This document shows positions 1 through 6,016 of a stretch of 9,052 bases of DNA, in pieces. This stretch comes from Methanobacteriota archaeon. Its GTDB lineage: Archaea; Thermoplasmatota; Poseidoniia; Poseidoniales; Poseidoniaceae. Each line of letters opens with the position of its first letter. Positions within the stretch are counted from its first letter, which is position 1. The position numbers and the translations under genes are program-made. The DNA lies in NCBI GenBank assembly GCA_002726395.1, contig PBTA01000023.1:20326-29377 (forward strand), in the 5' to 3' direction. Under the pieces are notes generated by a model that did no database searches, was not told where the DNA came from, and saw only the letters and a list, made by a program, of their open reading frames with translations.

Positions 1-116
1 GTATCATTTGCTAGTGCCATTGGAGCCATTATCTGGCACAAAAAGAACAAGCAAATCATCAAAGCATTATTTGTCGAACGTCGCCCCATATATTCCCACA
101 ACCGCTGGTCCCTCAT
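1..116 (-). CDS. Possible 5' end of a secreted-protein gene running off the left edge (partial)
   Basis: On the minus strand an ATG at 114-116, or a second one at 87-89, opens a frame with no stop to the window edge. The product has an arginine-containing N-region (MGRRSTNN), a hydrophobic core (ALMICLFFLCQIM) and a signal-peptidase-like APMALA|ND site, as expected of an exported protein. This would make it divergent from the ABC exporter, with the A/T-rich TAATAATAT at 129-137 lying between the two. Only about 38 residues are visible, so the mature protein cannot be identified. It is the alternative to the + strand reading of 1-171, and a chance antisense ORF is quite possible. Confidence 0.38.
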   Translation of the reverse strand, partial: MRDQRLWEYMGRRSTNNALMICLFFLCQIMAPMALAND

Positions 117-171
117 GAATGATTTGCTAATAATATCTAGACTAGATACCCTACGAGAGTTCAAAAGGTGA
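1..171 (+). CDS. Possible 3' end of an unidentified membrane protein gene (partial)
   Basis: Frame 1 is open from the first base to a TGA at 169-171, giving 56 residues. They begin with a short hydrophobic stretch (SFASAIGAIIW), followed by a basic, mostly hydrophilic tail ending in a plausible amphipathic helix (LLIISRLDTLREFKR). If real, this is the cytoplasmic C-terminus of a membrane protein whose stop directly precedes the first possible ATG of the ABC exporter. I recognise no family. It competes with a minus-strand reading of the same bases that looks like a signal peptide (1-116). Third codon positions are shared between the two readings, so codon bias cannot separate them. At most one of the two is likely to be real. 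Confidence 0.38.
   Translation, partial: VSFASAIGAIIWHKKNKQIIKALFVERRPIYSHNRWSLMNDLLIISRLDTLREFKR
129..137. promoter_or_regulatory. Candidate TATA element upstream of the ABC exporter
   Basis: TAATAATAT is the most TATA-like stretch before the exporter. It would place transcription initiation around 155-165, leaving a leader of about 25-35 bases before the ATG at 190. Because it is A/T-rich on both strands it could also serve the possible divergent gene at 1-116. Support is positional only. Confidence 0.3.
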
Positions 172-189
172 ATGGGCAGGGCTGTAGTT

Positions 190-2040
190 ATGGCAAACGA
201 GACGTCATCTCTATCATCAGACCTAATGTCTCCTGACGCTGAGGATGAGAAGTCCCAAGTGGTTGGCCGCCAAATTTGGCGGATAGTCCCTTATGCCAAA
301 CGCTACCCAAAGCGAGTTGTGGCCGGAATTGCCTCTAACGCAATGGCTAGAGTGTTCGATTTAATGCCGTTTGTCGCAATAGGCTACGCCATTGATTACT
401 TCACCACAGATAAGATGAGCGGGCCAGAGTTTTTGCAAGACTTTGTCACCTTTTTACCCGGAACTACAGAAGTTGGATACGGAACATTAATTTTCTTGGG
501 TTTCTTTTTCCTAGCAATATTCCAGGGATTGTCTGAGTATTCTTGGCAGACGCTTGGCTACCGAATCCAACACGATTTGCGGATGGATGCAACTCGCTCA
601 CTAATTGCCATGGAAGCATCATATTACGATATGCGTCAAACCGGACAAATAATGTCGGTATTATCTAGTGACGTAAATCAGCTGGAGGATGTAGTTTCAG
701 ATTCTCCTACATCAATAATACGGATCGTAATCACGTTCTTTACCGCTTTTACTATTCTGATACTAATGTCATGGAAACTGGCTGCAGTATTATTTGGCCC
801 ACTAGTGTTCATTATACCGCTAGTTTACTGGTTTTCCACCAGAGTCCAGCGTAAATACCGCAAACAGCGAGAATCAACTGGGGACATTACAGCAGTGTTA
901 GAAAATTTAATTTCAGGTATATCTGTAGTACAAGCATATAATGCCCAAGACTGGGAATCAAACAGAGTTAATCGTGAATCTGGCGTATATCGTGACCAAG
1001 CAATAGGTGCTAGTCAAGACCGAAATAGATTCGTTCCAATGATTTACGCAATTGCAGGTATTGCTTTTGGTTTGTTAGTTTCAGTTGGTGGTTCACTTGC
1101 TGGAGAAGGCGAGATTACCACTGGTGAACTCGTGACATTCCTACTAATCAGTACAAGGATGACTATGCCACTATTTATCTTTGGAATTCTAATCAACCAA
1201 CTACAACGAGGCGAAGCAGCGGCACGAAGAGTATTCACTGTAGTAGACTTAGAACCACAAATATTTGACAAACCTGATGCCATTGAATTAGAAGAGGCAA
1301 TCACATCAGTAGAATTCGATAATGTCTACTTCACCTACCCAAATACCTCAGTGCCAGTTCTTAGTGGTATTTCATTCAAAGCCGAAGGCGGAGATTTCCT
1401 TGGAGTAATGGGTCACACCGGCGCGGGGAAGACGACCATTCTCAAACTACTAATGCGGTACTACACCCCAACTAGCGGAAGAGTGTTAATCAACGGGAAT
1501 TCGATTGATGACTATACTCTTGACTCTGTCAGGGATAAAATCGGATTTGTCAGCCAAGAACCATTCTTGTTCTATGGTAGCATCAAGGACAATGTAATTT
1601 ACAATCAAACCGCTACCGATAAGGAGCTAAGACGTGCATTGGAACTTGCTGGGGCTTGGGAGTTTATTCAGGAGTTAGAAGATAACCTCGACACCATGGT
1701 TGGTGACCGAGGAGCAAAATTAAGCGGCGGACAACGTGCTAGAGTTTCACTAGCAAGAGCGTTATTGAAACAACCGTCACTACTTATTCTTGATGAAGCA
1801 TCAAGTGCCCTGGATGCGGAGACTGAAAGGCGAATTCAAGAGAATTTAATTGCCAGTGGCAGCAACAGAGCAACAATAGCTGTGGCTCATCGACTCAGTA
1901 CTATTCGTAACGCAGATGAGATAGTTTGCATGGTTGATGGTGCGGTTGTTGAACGAGGAAAGCACGACGATCTTGTGGCTGCTGAAGGCGTTTATGCAAG
2001 CCAATGGACCATCCAAACCGGTGATTTGGCCGGATTATAA
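190..2040 (+). CDS. ABC exporter half-transporter, MsbA/MDR type (fused membrane and ATPase domains)
   Basis: This is a full-length ABC exporter subunit, expected to dimerise and use ATP to export a lipid, drug or peptide-like substrate. Residues below are counted from an alternative ATG at 172. The N-terminal half holds six membrane segments (about 48-75, 104-122, 182-200, 203-222, 288-308 and 318-342). The ATPase domain has an A-loop tyrosine 389, Walker A GHTGAGKTT (414-422), Q-loop Q462, signature LSGGQ (517-521), Walker B ending in D541 with catalytic E542, SALD D-loop (545-548) and switch H573. Every catalytic element is present, so a homodimer with two working ATP sites is expected. 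I prefer the ATG at 190 because AGGG (178-181) lies 8 bases upstream; the ATG at 172 directly follows a TGA and has no properly spaced ribosome site. The substrate is unknown. Confidence 0.95.
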   Translation: MANETSSLSSDLMSPDAEDEKSQVVGRQIWRIVPYAKRYPKRVVAGIASNAMARVFDLMPFVAIGYAIDYFTTDKMSGPEFLQDFVTFLPGTTEVGYGTLIFLGFFFLAIFQGLSEYSWQTLGYRIQHDLRMDATRSLIAMEASYYDMRQTGQIMSVLSSDVNQLEDVVSDSPTSIIRIVITFFTAFTILILMSWKLAAVLFGPLVFIIPLVYWFSTRVQRKYRKQRESTGDITAVLENLISGISVVQAYNAQDWESNRVNRESGVYRDQAIGASQDRNRFVPMIYAIAGIAFGLLVSVGGSLAGEGEITTGELVTFLLISTRMTMPLFIFGILINQLQRGEAAARRVFTVVDLEPQIFDKPDAIELEEAITSVEFDNVYFTYPNTSVPVLSGISFKAEGGDFLGVMGHTGAGKTTILKLLMRYYTPTSGRVLINGNSIDDYTLDSVRDKIGFVSQEPFLFYGSIKDNVIYNQTATDKELRRALELAGAWEFIQELEDNLDTMVGDRGAKLSGGQRARVSLARALLKQPSLLILDEASSALDAETERRIQENLIASGSNRATIAVAHRLSTIRNADEIVCMVDGAVVERGKHDDLVAAEGVYASQWTIQTGDLAGL

Positions 2041-2043
2041 TCA
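2038..2043. other. Zero-gap tail-to-tail junction (TGATTA on the minus strand)
   Basis: The TAA stop of the ABC exporter and the TGA stop of the two-helix membrane protein abut without an intervening base. On the minus strand the junction reads TGATTA, the same hexamer found at the other two convergent junctions in the window. Confidence 0.9.
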
Positions 2044-2358
2044 AACCCTCTTTAGAATCGGTCTAAGCATTGCAGTCTTTTTAGGACGCTTTTTGACAAA
2101 CTGCTTATTGCCAAGAATGATGAGTGAGGATACTAGCACAAACATCGGTATTCCTACAATTAAAGACCAAACAGCAAGGCTCAAATTGCCAATAAATATC
2201 TCTTCTAACATCTCTGCAATAACGATGATAGATACGAATATTAAGACTCTTAAAATGCCGAGGAAGGTTCTAACAATGAACCAAATTTGTTCGGTGTCAT
2301 TGCCTTCATCTGGCTTGTCTAGAGCAGCCAAACGTTCAACGAAGGAAAGTCCGCTCAT
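2041..2358 (-). CDS. Small two-helix membrane protein, function unknown
   Basis: The 105-residue product has a hydrophilic acidic N-terminus (about 1-24, including PDEGNDTEQ), two strongly hydrophobic helices (about 27-50 and 60-82) and a lysine/arginine-rich tail (NKQFVKKRPKKT and beyond). The positive-inside rule suggests both ends face the cytoplasm with a short outer loop between the helices. I recognise no family. Genuine coding is supported by the protein-like composition, the exact fit of its stop against the ABC exporter stop, and the same-strand position 74 bases downstream of the GT2 gene. No clear ribosome site precedes the ATG, so the transcript may be leaderless or the gene may be read through from the GT2 gene. 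A role in the envelope beside its neighbours is a guess. Confidence 0.75.
   Translation of the reverse strand: MSGLSFVERLAALDKPDEGNDTEQIWFIVRTFLGILRVLIFVSIIVIAEMLEEIFIGNLSLAVWSLIVGIPMFVLVSSLIILGNKQFVKKRPKKTAMLRPILKRV
2078..2094 (+). terminator. Paired T5 tracts downstream of the ABC exporter
   Basis: Two TTTTT runs (2078-2082 and 2090-2094) lie 38-54 bases past the exporter stop on its own strand. Archaeal RNA polymerase terminates intrinsically at oligo-T tracts without needing a hairpin, so these are the best terminator candidates. They sit inside the opposing gene, where they are the antisense of its lysine codons. Confidence 0.4.
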
Positions 2359-2411
2359 ATTCGGGCTGCTAATTTCATCTAACTAATCAGTTACGGCTAT
2401 TTTGCTGGGGA

Positions 2412-2423
2412 AAAACCGGTTTT
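2412..2423. repeat. 12-base perfect palindrome AAAACCGGTTTT
   Basis: AAAACC and GGTTTT form an uninterrupted palindrome 9 bases beyond the GT2 stop and about 54 bases before the ATG of the two-helix protein. Read on the minus strand it ends in a T5 run, so it could help terminate GT2 transcription. It could equally be an operator for the downstream gene. The sequence does not decide between these. Confidence 0.4.
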
Positions 2424-2432
2424 GGCACAGTT

Positions 2433-3563
2433 TCAAACAGTACGGATACGATCATCGATTTGATTCCCAACTCCGGCTTTACCACCAGTTTGACGTATTT
2501 CTCGCCATGCCTTGATGACGCCTTGTCCATATGCCCATTGAGCAAGGAAGACAAATAAAGGCGCCAAGAACACAGTTCCAATGGAGCGGTGAGGTGAGGT
2601 GCCAATTGCTGCACCAAGCCAACATAAAGCAACATAAAACAGCATTAATCCACCAAGCCCGTGGAAAGCTAGGCGAGGTAATGTCCACTCTCCAGATACC
2701 GATAGCCAATACTCATCAGCGGCACCGCCAGCAAACAGTCCGTAGATTAGTCCGATAATTGAGAATATCACTAGGGGCGGAAAGAAACCGATGGCTGTGT
2801 GAGACCAACGTGAAATTTCTGGCCAGCGCTTATTGGCAACCATCCTAGTATAGCCGTAATTACGCATTTGCTTCATATAAGGCTTGAAAGGTACTCTGCG
2901 TCGATGTGGCATAACATTGGATGGGTCGATGAATAACTTGTGGCCTTTGCGTTGAATCTTAGCGTCTAGCACTACGTCTTCTGCTCCAATGCAACCTTCT
3001 TCAAAAAAGCCTACTTCTCTCAAGTTTGCCATCCTGTGCGCGCAATTGACGCCGGGGTTATGTGAAATTCGAACTAATTCGCCTTTTGGTTGAGCACCAT
3101 ATCTTGTCCCTGCAGTCATGAACTTTGTACAGAAAGCAACGTCAGCACATTTTGCGCCAAATGAATCATCATCTGGGGCAAAGTTTGGCCCGCCTACAGC
3201 ACCAACTTCAGGATCCTTGAACCAGCGAATCAACTTTTCAACCCAATCAAGCGGGGGGATAGTGTCATCATCGGTAAACAACACCAAATCATGGTCCATT
3301 TGATTCAAGGCGAAATTGCACGCATCAGCACGATTATTAGAGGAATCTTCAATCCAAGTCGCCCCATATTTTTCACATATTTCCTTGGTGTTGTCTTTGG
3401 ATTTTGAATCGGAAATTATTACTTCAAAGTGTGGATAGGTTTGCTTGGACAAGCGCTCTAGGACAATGCTTAATTCATCAGCATTATTGATGGTAGGGAT
3501 TAGTATAGCGGCCTTGTAAGCCTCGCCATCTTCTTTCAGTAAGGGTTCAACAATATCGCCCAT
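2433..3563 (-). CDS. Family 2 glycosyltransferase with C-terminal membrane anchor (ExoA-like architecture)
   Basis: The enzyme transfers a sugar from a nucleotide donor, probably on the cytoplasmic face of the membrane. The 376-residue product starts with the GT-A nucleotide-binding fold: a first strand ILIPTINN (20-27), D52 in the IISD strand, and the metal/donor-binding DDD at 98-100 in LFTDDDTIP. The acceptor-side acidic pair E195-D196 lies in GAEDVVLD. A basic patch HRRRVPF (220-226) and a KQMRNYGYTR segment follow, as in ExoA/succinoglycan-type GT2 proteins. Hydrophobic segments at about 256-278, 298-321 and 328-350 anchor the C-terminus. The ATG at 3561-3563 lacks a well-spaced ribosome site (GAGGA lies about 15 bases upstream). 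It is transcribed away from PCNA and toward the two-helix protein. Donor and acceptor cannot be named; exopolysaccharide, glycolipid or S-layer glycan are all possible. Confidence 0.93.
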   Translation of the reverse strand: MGDIVEPLLKEDGEAYKAAILIPTINNADELSIVLERLSKQTYPHFEVIISDSKSKDNTKEICEKYGATWIEDSSNNRADACNFALNQMDHDLVLFTDDDTIPPLDWVEKLIRWFKDPEVGAVGGPNFAPDDDSFGAKCADVAFCTKFMTAGTRYGAQPKGELVRISHNPGVNCAHRMANLREVGFFEEGCIGAEDVVLDAKIQRKGHKLFIDPSNVMPHRRRVPFKPYMKQMRNYGYTRMVANKRWPEISRWSHTAIGFFPPLVIFSIIGLIYGLFAGGAADEYWLSVSGEWTLPRLAFHGLGGLMLFYVALCWLGAAIGTSPHRSIGTVFLAPLFVFLAQWAYGQGVIKAWREIRQTGGKAGVGNQIDDRIRTV

Positions 3564-3599
3564 GCTATGCCGAGAAATTCCTCAGTTAAGAATTCAAGG

Positions 3600-3607
3600 T
3601 ATTATTT
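3600..3607 (-). promoter_or_regulatory. Candidate TATA element of the glycosyltransferase gene
   Basis: The minus strand reads AAATAATA here, 37-44 bases before the GT2 ATG. That would give a start site near 3578 and a short leader. It is the most TATA-like sequence on that side of the intergenic region. Support is positional only. Confidence 0.3.
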
Positions 3608-3629
3608 GAGTTTCAACCAAACTAGAACT

Positions 3630-3674
3630 TCACATTATTATTGTGATGTCATTAATTGGGATACATAGTGACAT
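3630..3674. promoter_or_regulatory. Two adjacent inverted repeats in the GT2-PCNA divergent promoter region
   Basis: TCACA (3630-3634) and TGTGA (3642-3646) form a 5-base-arm inverted repeat around a 7-base A/T spacer. ATGTCA (3646-3651) and TGACAT (3669-3674) form a second one with 6-base arms and a 17-base spacer containing ATTAATTG. They lie 62-106 bases upstream of the PCNA start in the 172-base gap, the longest between intact genes in this window. Operator sites for a dimeric regulator are possible. Arms this short can arise by chance. Confidence 0.3.
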
Positions 3675-3721
3675 TCGGTATGGTAAGTTCATAAGCCGTC
3701 GAAAATCCATGGATATTTAGA

Positions 3722-3727
3722 GAGGGG
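3722..3727 (+). promoter_or_regulatory. Ribosome binding site deciding the PCNA start
   Basis: GAGGGG ends 8 bases before the ATG at 3736. It overlaps the upstream in-frame GTG at 3727, which rules that GTG out as the likely start. Confidence 0.65.
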
Positions 3728-3735
3728 TGCATCTC

Positions 3736-4476
3736 ATGTTGAACGTCACAGCCCGGTTAGACCTGATGAGCAAGATTTTGGATACGTTAAAAGCAGTGGT
3801 TGAGGACGCTAAATTCGATTTTAAAGAAAACAGCCTTCACATACGTGTTGTTGACCATTCACATGTTGCAATGATACAGATGGACATAGATTCAGCAGCA
3901 TTTGACACATGGGAACTTGATGAATCATCGGTTGCTTTTGAGCTTGATGTCATTAGGGATATTGTTGGCATAGGTAATCCAGACGAGATGTTGAACCTAA
4001 AAACCGATGCGGGCTCTGGGATGCTACATGCTAAATTGGGTAACGTGGAAGGAGAAATACGCACTATTGACCCTTCAACAATCACCGTTCCTTCACTTCC
4101 CCCATTAAAACCACAATGCAAGGTTCATTTGAGTGGTAAGGACTTCATTAGAATTCTTAGAGCAGCAAGACTTGGTGGCGATATGATGACTTTAGCCATA
4201 AAAGACAATGAGTTTAGAGTGACTGCTAGCGATCCTAACAAGAATATTCAGGTATTTTTCGATAAGGACGATCTACAATTATTAGAATTTGACCAACCAG
4301 CTCACAGCCAATATTCTCTTGGTTACTTGATTCCTCTAAACAAAGTAGTTGGAGATGTTGATACTCTAGAACTTGGCTTTGGAGAAAACTATCCTCTATC
4401 GATAAACTTCACATTCTACAACGGTGCAGTTGAAGTGCAATATTTCCTTGCTCCAAGAGTCGAAGGCGATATTTGA
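3736..4476 (+). CDS. pcn: DNA polymerase sliding clamp (PCNA)
   Basis: PCNA forms a homotrimeric ring around DNA and tethers polymerase, ligase, FEN1 and other partners carrying PIP boxes. The product is 246 residues, matching the usual archaeal length of about 245-250. Domain 1 carries the characteristic VVDHSHVAM segment (38-46). The interdomain connecting loop, the main partner-docking surface, is at about 111-130 (IDPSTITVPSLPPLKPQ). The C-terminus ends in the family hallmark LAPRVEGD. Only one clamp gene is visible, consistent with a homotrimer as in most euryarchaea. The start is the ATG at 3736, backed by GAGGGG 8 bases upstream, rather than the in-frame GTG at 3727. The gene faces the GT2 gene across a divergent promoter region and ends exactly against the TFS stop. 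Confidence 0.98.
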   Translation: MLNVTARLDLMSKILDTLKAVVEDAKFDFKENSLHIRVVDHSHVAMIQMDIDSAAFDTWELDESSVAFELDVIRDIVGIGNPDEMLNLKTDAGSGMLHAKLGNVEGEIRTIDPSTITVPSLPPLKPQCKVHLSGKDFIRILRAARLGGDMMTLAIKDNEFRVTASDPNKNIQVFFDKDDLQLLEFDQPAHSQYSLGYLIPLNKVVGDVDTLELGFGENYPLSINFTFYNGAVEVQYFLAPRVEGDI

Positions 4477-4479
4477 TTA
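4474..4479. other. Zero-gap tail-to-tail junction (TGATTA on the plus strand)
   Basis: The TGA of PCNA and the TAA of TFS (TTA on the plus strand) abut exactly, making the hexamer TGATTA. Confidence 0.9.
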
Positions 4480-4848
4480 GTATTCTCGCCAGCCGTGACC
4501 ACAGGCTTTGCAAGTAAGCATTCGTGTTTCAGGTTCATCACTAGACCTTGTTTGCTCTAGGTAGGCATACACCTCAGTAGAATCACAAGATTTCCCGTCT
4601 ATTCGCTTGGAACACATATAGGTGTCCTTGGTTAGGATTCCTTGCATCTTATCTGAATCTTTAATCACTTCATATTCACGTTTCTTTGATTTGGTCTCAG
4701 ATTTGACGTTTGATAGGTCTACGTCCTCACCATCTGCGCCTTTAATGATTAACTTTGCCGGGCCTACATAGCCGCATTTGTAGTTCGTACAACTTATGTC
4801 TCCACTAGGGCTAGGGAATGACAGCGTTCCACATTTCGGGCAAAACAT
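4477..4848 (-). CDS. tfs: Transcription factor S (TFS), TFIIS/RPB9-like transcript cleavage factor
   Basis: TFS enters the secondary channel of RNA polymerase and stimulates cleavage of backtracked transcripts, rescuing stalled complexes. The 123-residue product has two zinc ribbons joined by a charged linker. The N-terminal ribbon ligands are C3, C6, C20 and C25; the C-terminal ribbon ligands are C79, C88, C113 and C116. The catalytic acidic pair D104-E105 is intact in the family hairpin QTRSSDEPETR, and the protein ends in the conserved CGHGWREY, so activity is expected. Two knuckles are wider than the usual CX2C: CX4C at 20-25 and CX8C at 79-88. I chose the ATG at 4846-4848 because AGGAT (4854-4858) lies 5 bases upstream and the family normally starts just before FCPKC. 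A TTG two codons earlier is the alternative. It is divergent from nop5. Confidence 0.96.
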   Translation of the reverse strand: MFCPKCGTLSFPSPSGDISCTNYKCGYVGPAKLIIKGADGEDVDLSNVKSETKSKKREYEVIKDSDKMQGILTKDTYMCSKRIDGKSCDSTEVYAYLEQTRSSDEPETRMLTCKACGHGWREY

Positions 4849-4853
4849 AGGCA

Positions 4854-4858
4854 ATCCT
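4854..4858 (-). promoter_or_regulatory. Ribosome binding site deciding the TFS start
   Basis: On the minus strand AGGAT is followed by 5 bases and then the ATG at 4848. This favours the ATG over the TTG at 4852-4854, which lies inside the spacer and overlaps the first base of the site. Confidence 0.5.
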
Positions 4859-4950
4859 AAAGAACCAATTACATTAATGTATGCAAACTACTCTAATCTT
4901 AACTATTATTTACTGCTCTAGGGAAAATCACGATTAGTCAACTTTCATCA

Positions 4951-4958
4951 AAATTTTA
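4951..4958 (+). promoter_or_regulatory. Candidate TATA element of the nop5-fibrillarin-fpg run
   Basis: AAATTTTA lies 37-44 bases before the nop5 ATG, predicting a start site near 4980 and a leader of about 15 bases. It sits in the 146-base divergent gap between TFS and nop5. Apart from this and the TFS ribosome site, I see nothing else in that gap. Confidence 0.35.
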
Positions 4959-4994
4959 GGCAAGCGTGAAAACCCCCAGCATTATCCCTCAACC

Positions 4995-6008
4995 ATGTGG
5001 CTTTGGTATGACTGGCAGGCAGCGGCTGTGGCAGACGATGAAGGAATCATTCACGACCAAGCAGTTTGGGACGGTTTTTTTGACCAAAGAGCCTTAATCG
5101 AGCGATTGGACTGTATTGCCAACAATGCTCTTACGCCAGAAGCAAAAACGTTACACGAGCGATTTCCTGACGCTAAACCATTGATTCATGGTGACGGACA
5201 ATTACCAAATGCAGATTGGCCACTACCTTCTGGTGAAGCTTTAGAGGCCGTTGACAAGGCTGCGGCAGAGATGACCCGACAAGGCGTGGCAAGAGCTGCG
5301 GGCGACCCAGATAGAAGACTAGAGCATTTACTTAGAGCCAGTGATGAAATGCGTTCTACTTACCTTACCATGGAAGCAAGACTTGTCGAATGGGTTGGTT
5401 TGTTTTTACCCGAGGTACGATTTGGTAAAGACCGCACAAGTTTGCCAAAGAGAGTTGGCGAGTCAGATTCCTTAGAGATGCTTGCTAAACATCTTGAGGT
5501 AATAATGCCTGATGAGGGCCCGTCTAAATCGGAATGGAAGTCACTACGTGAATGGGGTGAATCAACTGGCACTTTCAAAGGTAAACTAGATCGGCTAGAA
5601 AATGCGATTAGAGAACTAACCGAACAACATCTGCCATCCTTGTCAATAATGCTCGGTCCGCTACTGGCTGCTAGATTATGTGTTGAGGCTCATGGAAGAA
5701 TGCGTCTAGCCCGTCTGCCTGCAGGTACTGTTCAAGTATTGGGGGCAGAAAAAGCCTTTTTCCATCATCTAAAAACCGGCGCAGACCCACCTAAACACGG
5801 TCATATCTTCATGCATCCATGGATTTCTCGTTCACCTCGCTGGGTAAGAGGGAAAATCGCCCGTACTATGGCAGCAAAGGCTAGTATAGCCGCTAAGATT
5901 GATGCCTTTGAAGGCACACCTTGGACTCAAGACGATGTTGATTTAATGGATAACAGAGTCGAAGAAATAAAGGCAGCACATCCAAAACCGCCCCGACGAA
6001 ATAGGTAG
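4995..6008 (+). CDS. nop5: Nop5 (Nop56/58-like) core protein of the box C/D RNP
   Basis: Nop5 scaffolds the archaeal box C/D ribonucleoprotein. Its N-terminal domain holds fibrillarin, its coiled coil dimerises, and its NOP domain grips the L7Ae-bound kink-turn of the guide RNA. The 337-residue product shows a helical segment at about 108-140 (SDEMRSTYLTMEARLVEWVGLFLPEV, matching the family's RLREWYGLHFPEL region), a likely coiled coil up to about 215, and a strongly conserved NOP domain from 221. That domain includes GPLLAAR, RLARLPAGTVQVLGAEKA, PPKHGHIF, HPWISRSPRW and RGKIAR. The protein is shorter than many archaeal Nop5 proteins and lacks the long lysine/glutamate tail, ending in a brief PKPPRRNR. 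The N-terminal domain is tryptophan-rich and compact. It is followed after 8 bases by fibrillarin, its direct partner. Confidence 0.96.
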   Translation: MWLWYDWQAAAVADDEGIIHDQAVWDGFFDQRALIERLDCIANNALTPEAKTLHERFPDAKPLIHGDGQLPNADWPLPSGEALEAVDKAAAEMTRQGVARAAGDPDRRLEHLLRASDEMRSTYLTMEARLVEWVGLFLPEVRFGKDRTSLPKRVGESDSLEMLAKHLEVIMPDEGPSKSEWKSLREWGESTGTFKGKLDRLENAIRELTEQHLPSLSIMLGPLLAARLCVEAHGRMRLARLPAGTVQVLGAEKAFFHHLKTGADPPKHGHIFMHPWISRSPRWVRGKIARTMAAKASIAAKIDAFEGTPWTQDDVDLMDNRVEEIKAAHPKPPRRNR

Positions 6009-6011
6009 GTG
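6007..6011 (+). promoter_or_regulatory. Ribosome binding site deciding the fibrillarin TTG start
   Basis: AGGTG overlaps the nop5 TAG stop (6006-6008) and lies 5 bases before the TTG at 6017. The spacing supports the TTG over the in-frame ATG at 6044 and suggests translation coupled to nop5. Confidence 0.6.
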
Positions 6012-6016
6012 TTAGT

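Noticed and set aside
1934..2386. 150-codon plus-strand open frame spanning the exporter 3' end and the two-helix protein gene
   Set aside because: It overlaps the Walker B/H-loop-containing exporter gene in another frame and is antisense to the two-helix gene; its composition shows no domain or hydrophobic pattern of its own.
3837..4121. 94-codon minus-strand open frame inside PCNA
   Set aside because: It lies wholly antisense to well-conserved PCNA coding sequence and is serine-rich, as expected of a shadow frame.
4930..4960. Box C/D guide RNA in the TFS-nop5 gap (a TGATGA on the minus strand)
   Set aside because: The base before it is not a purine and no D or D' box (CTGA) follows at a suitable distance.
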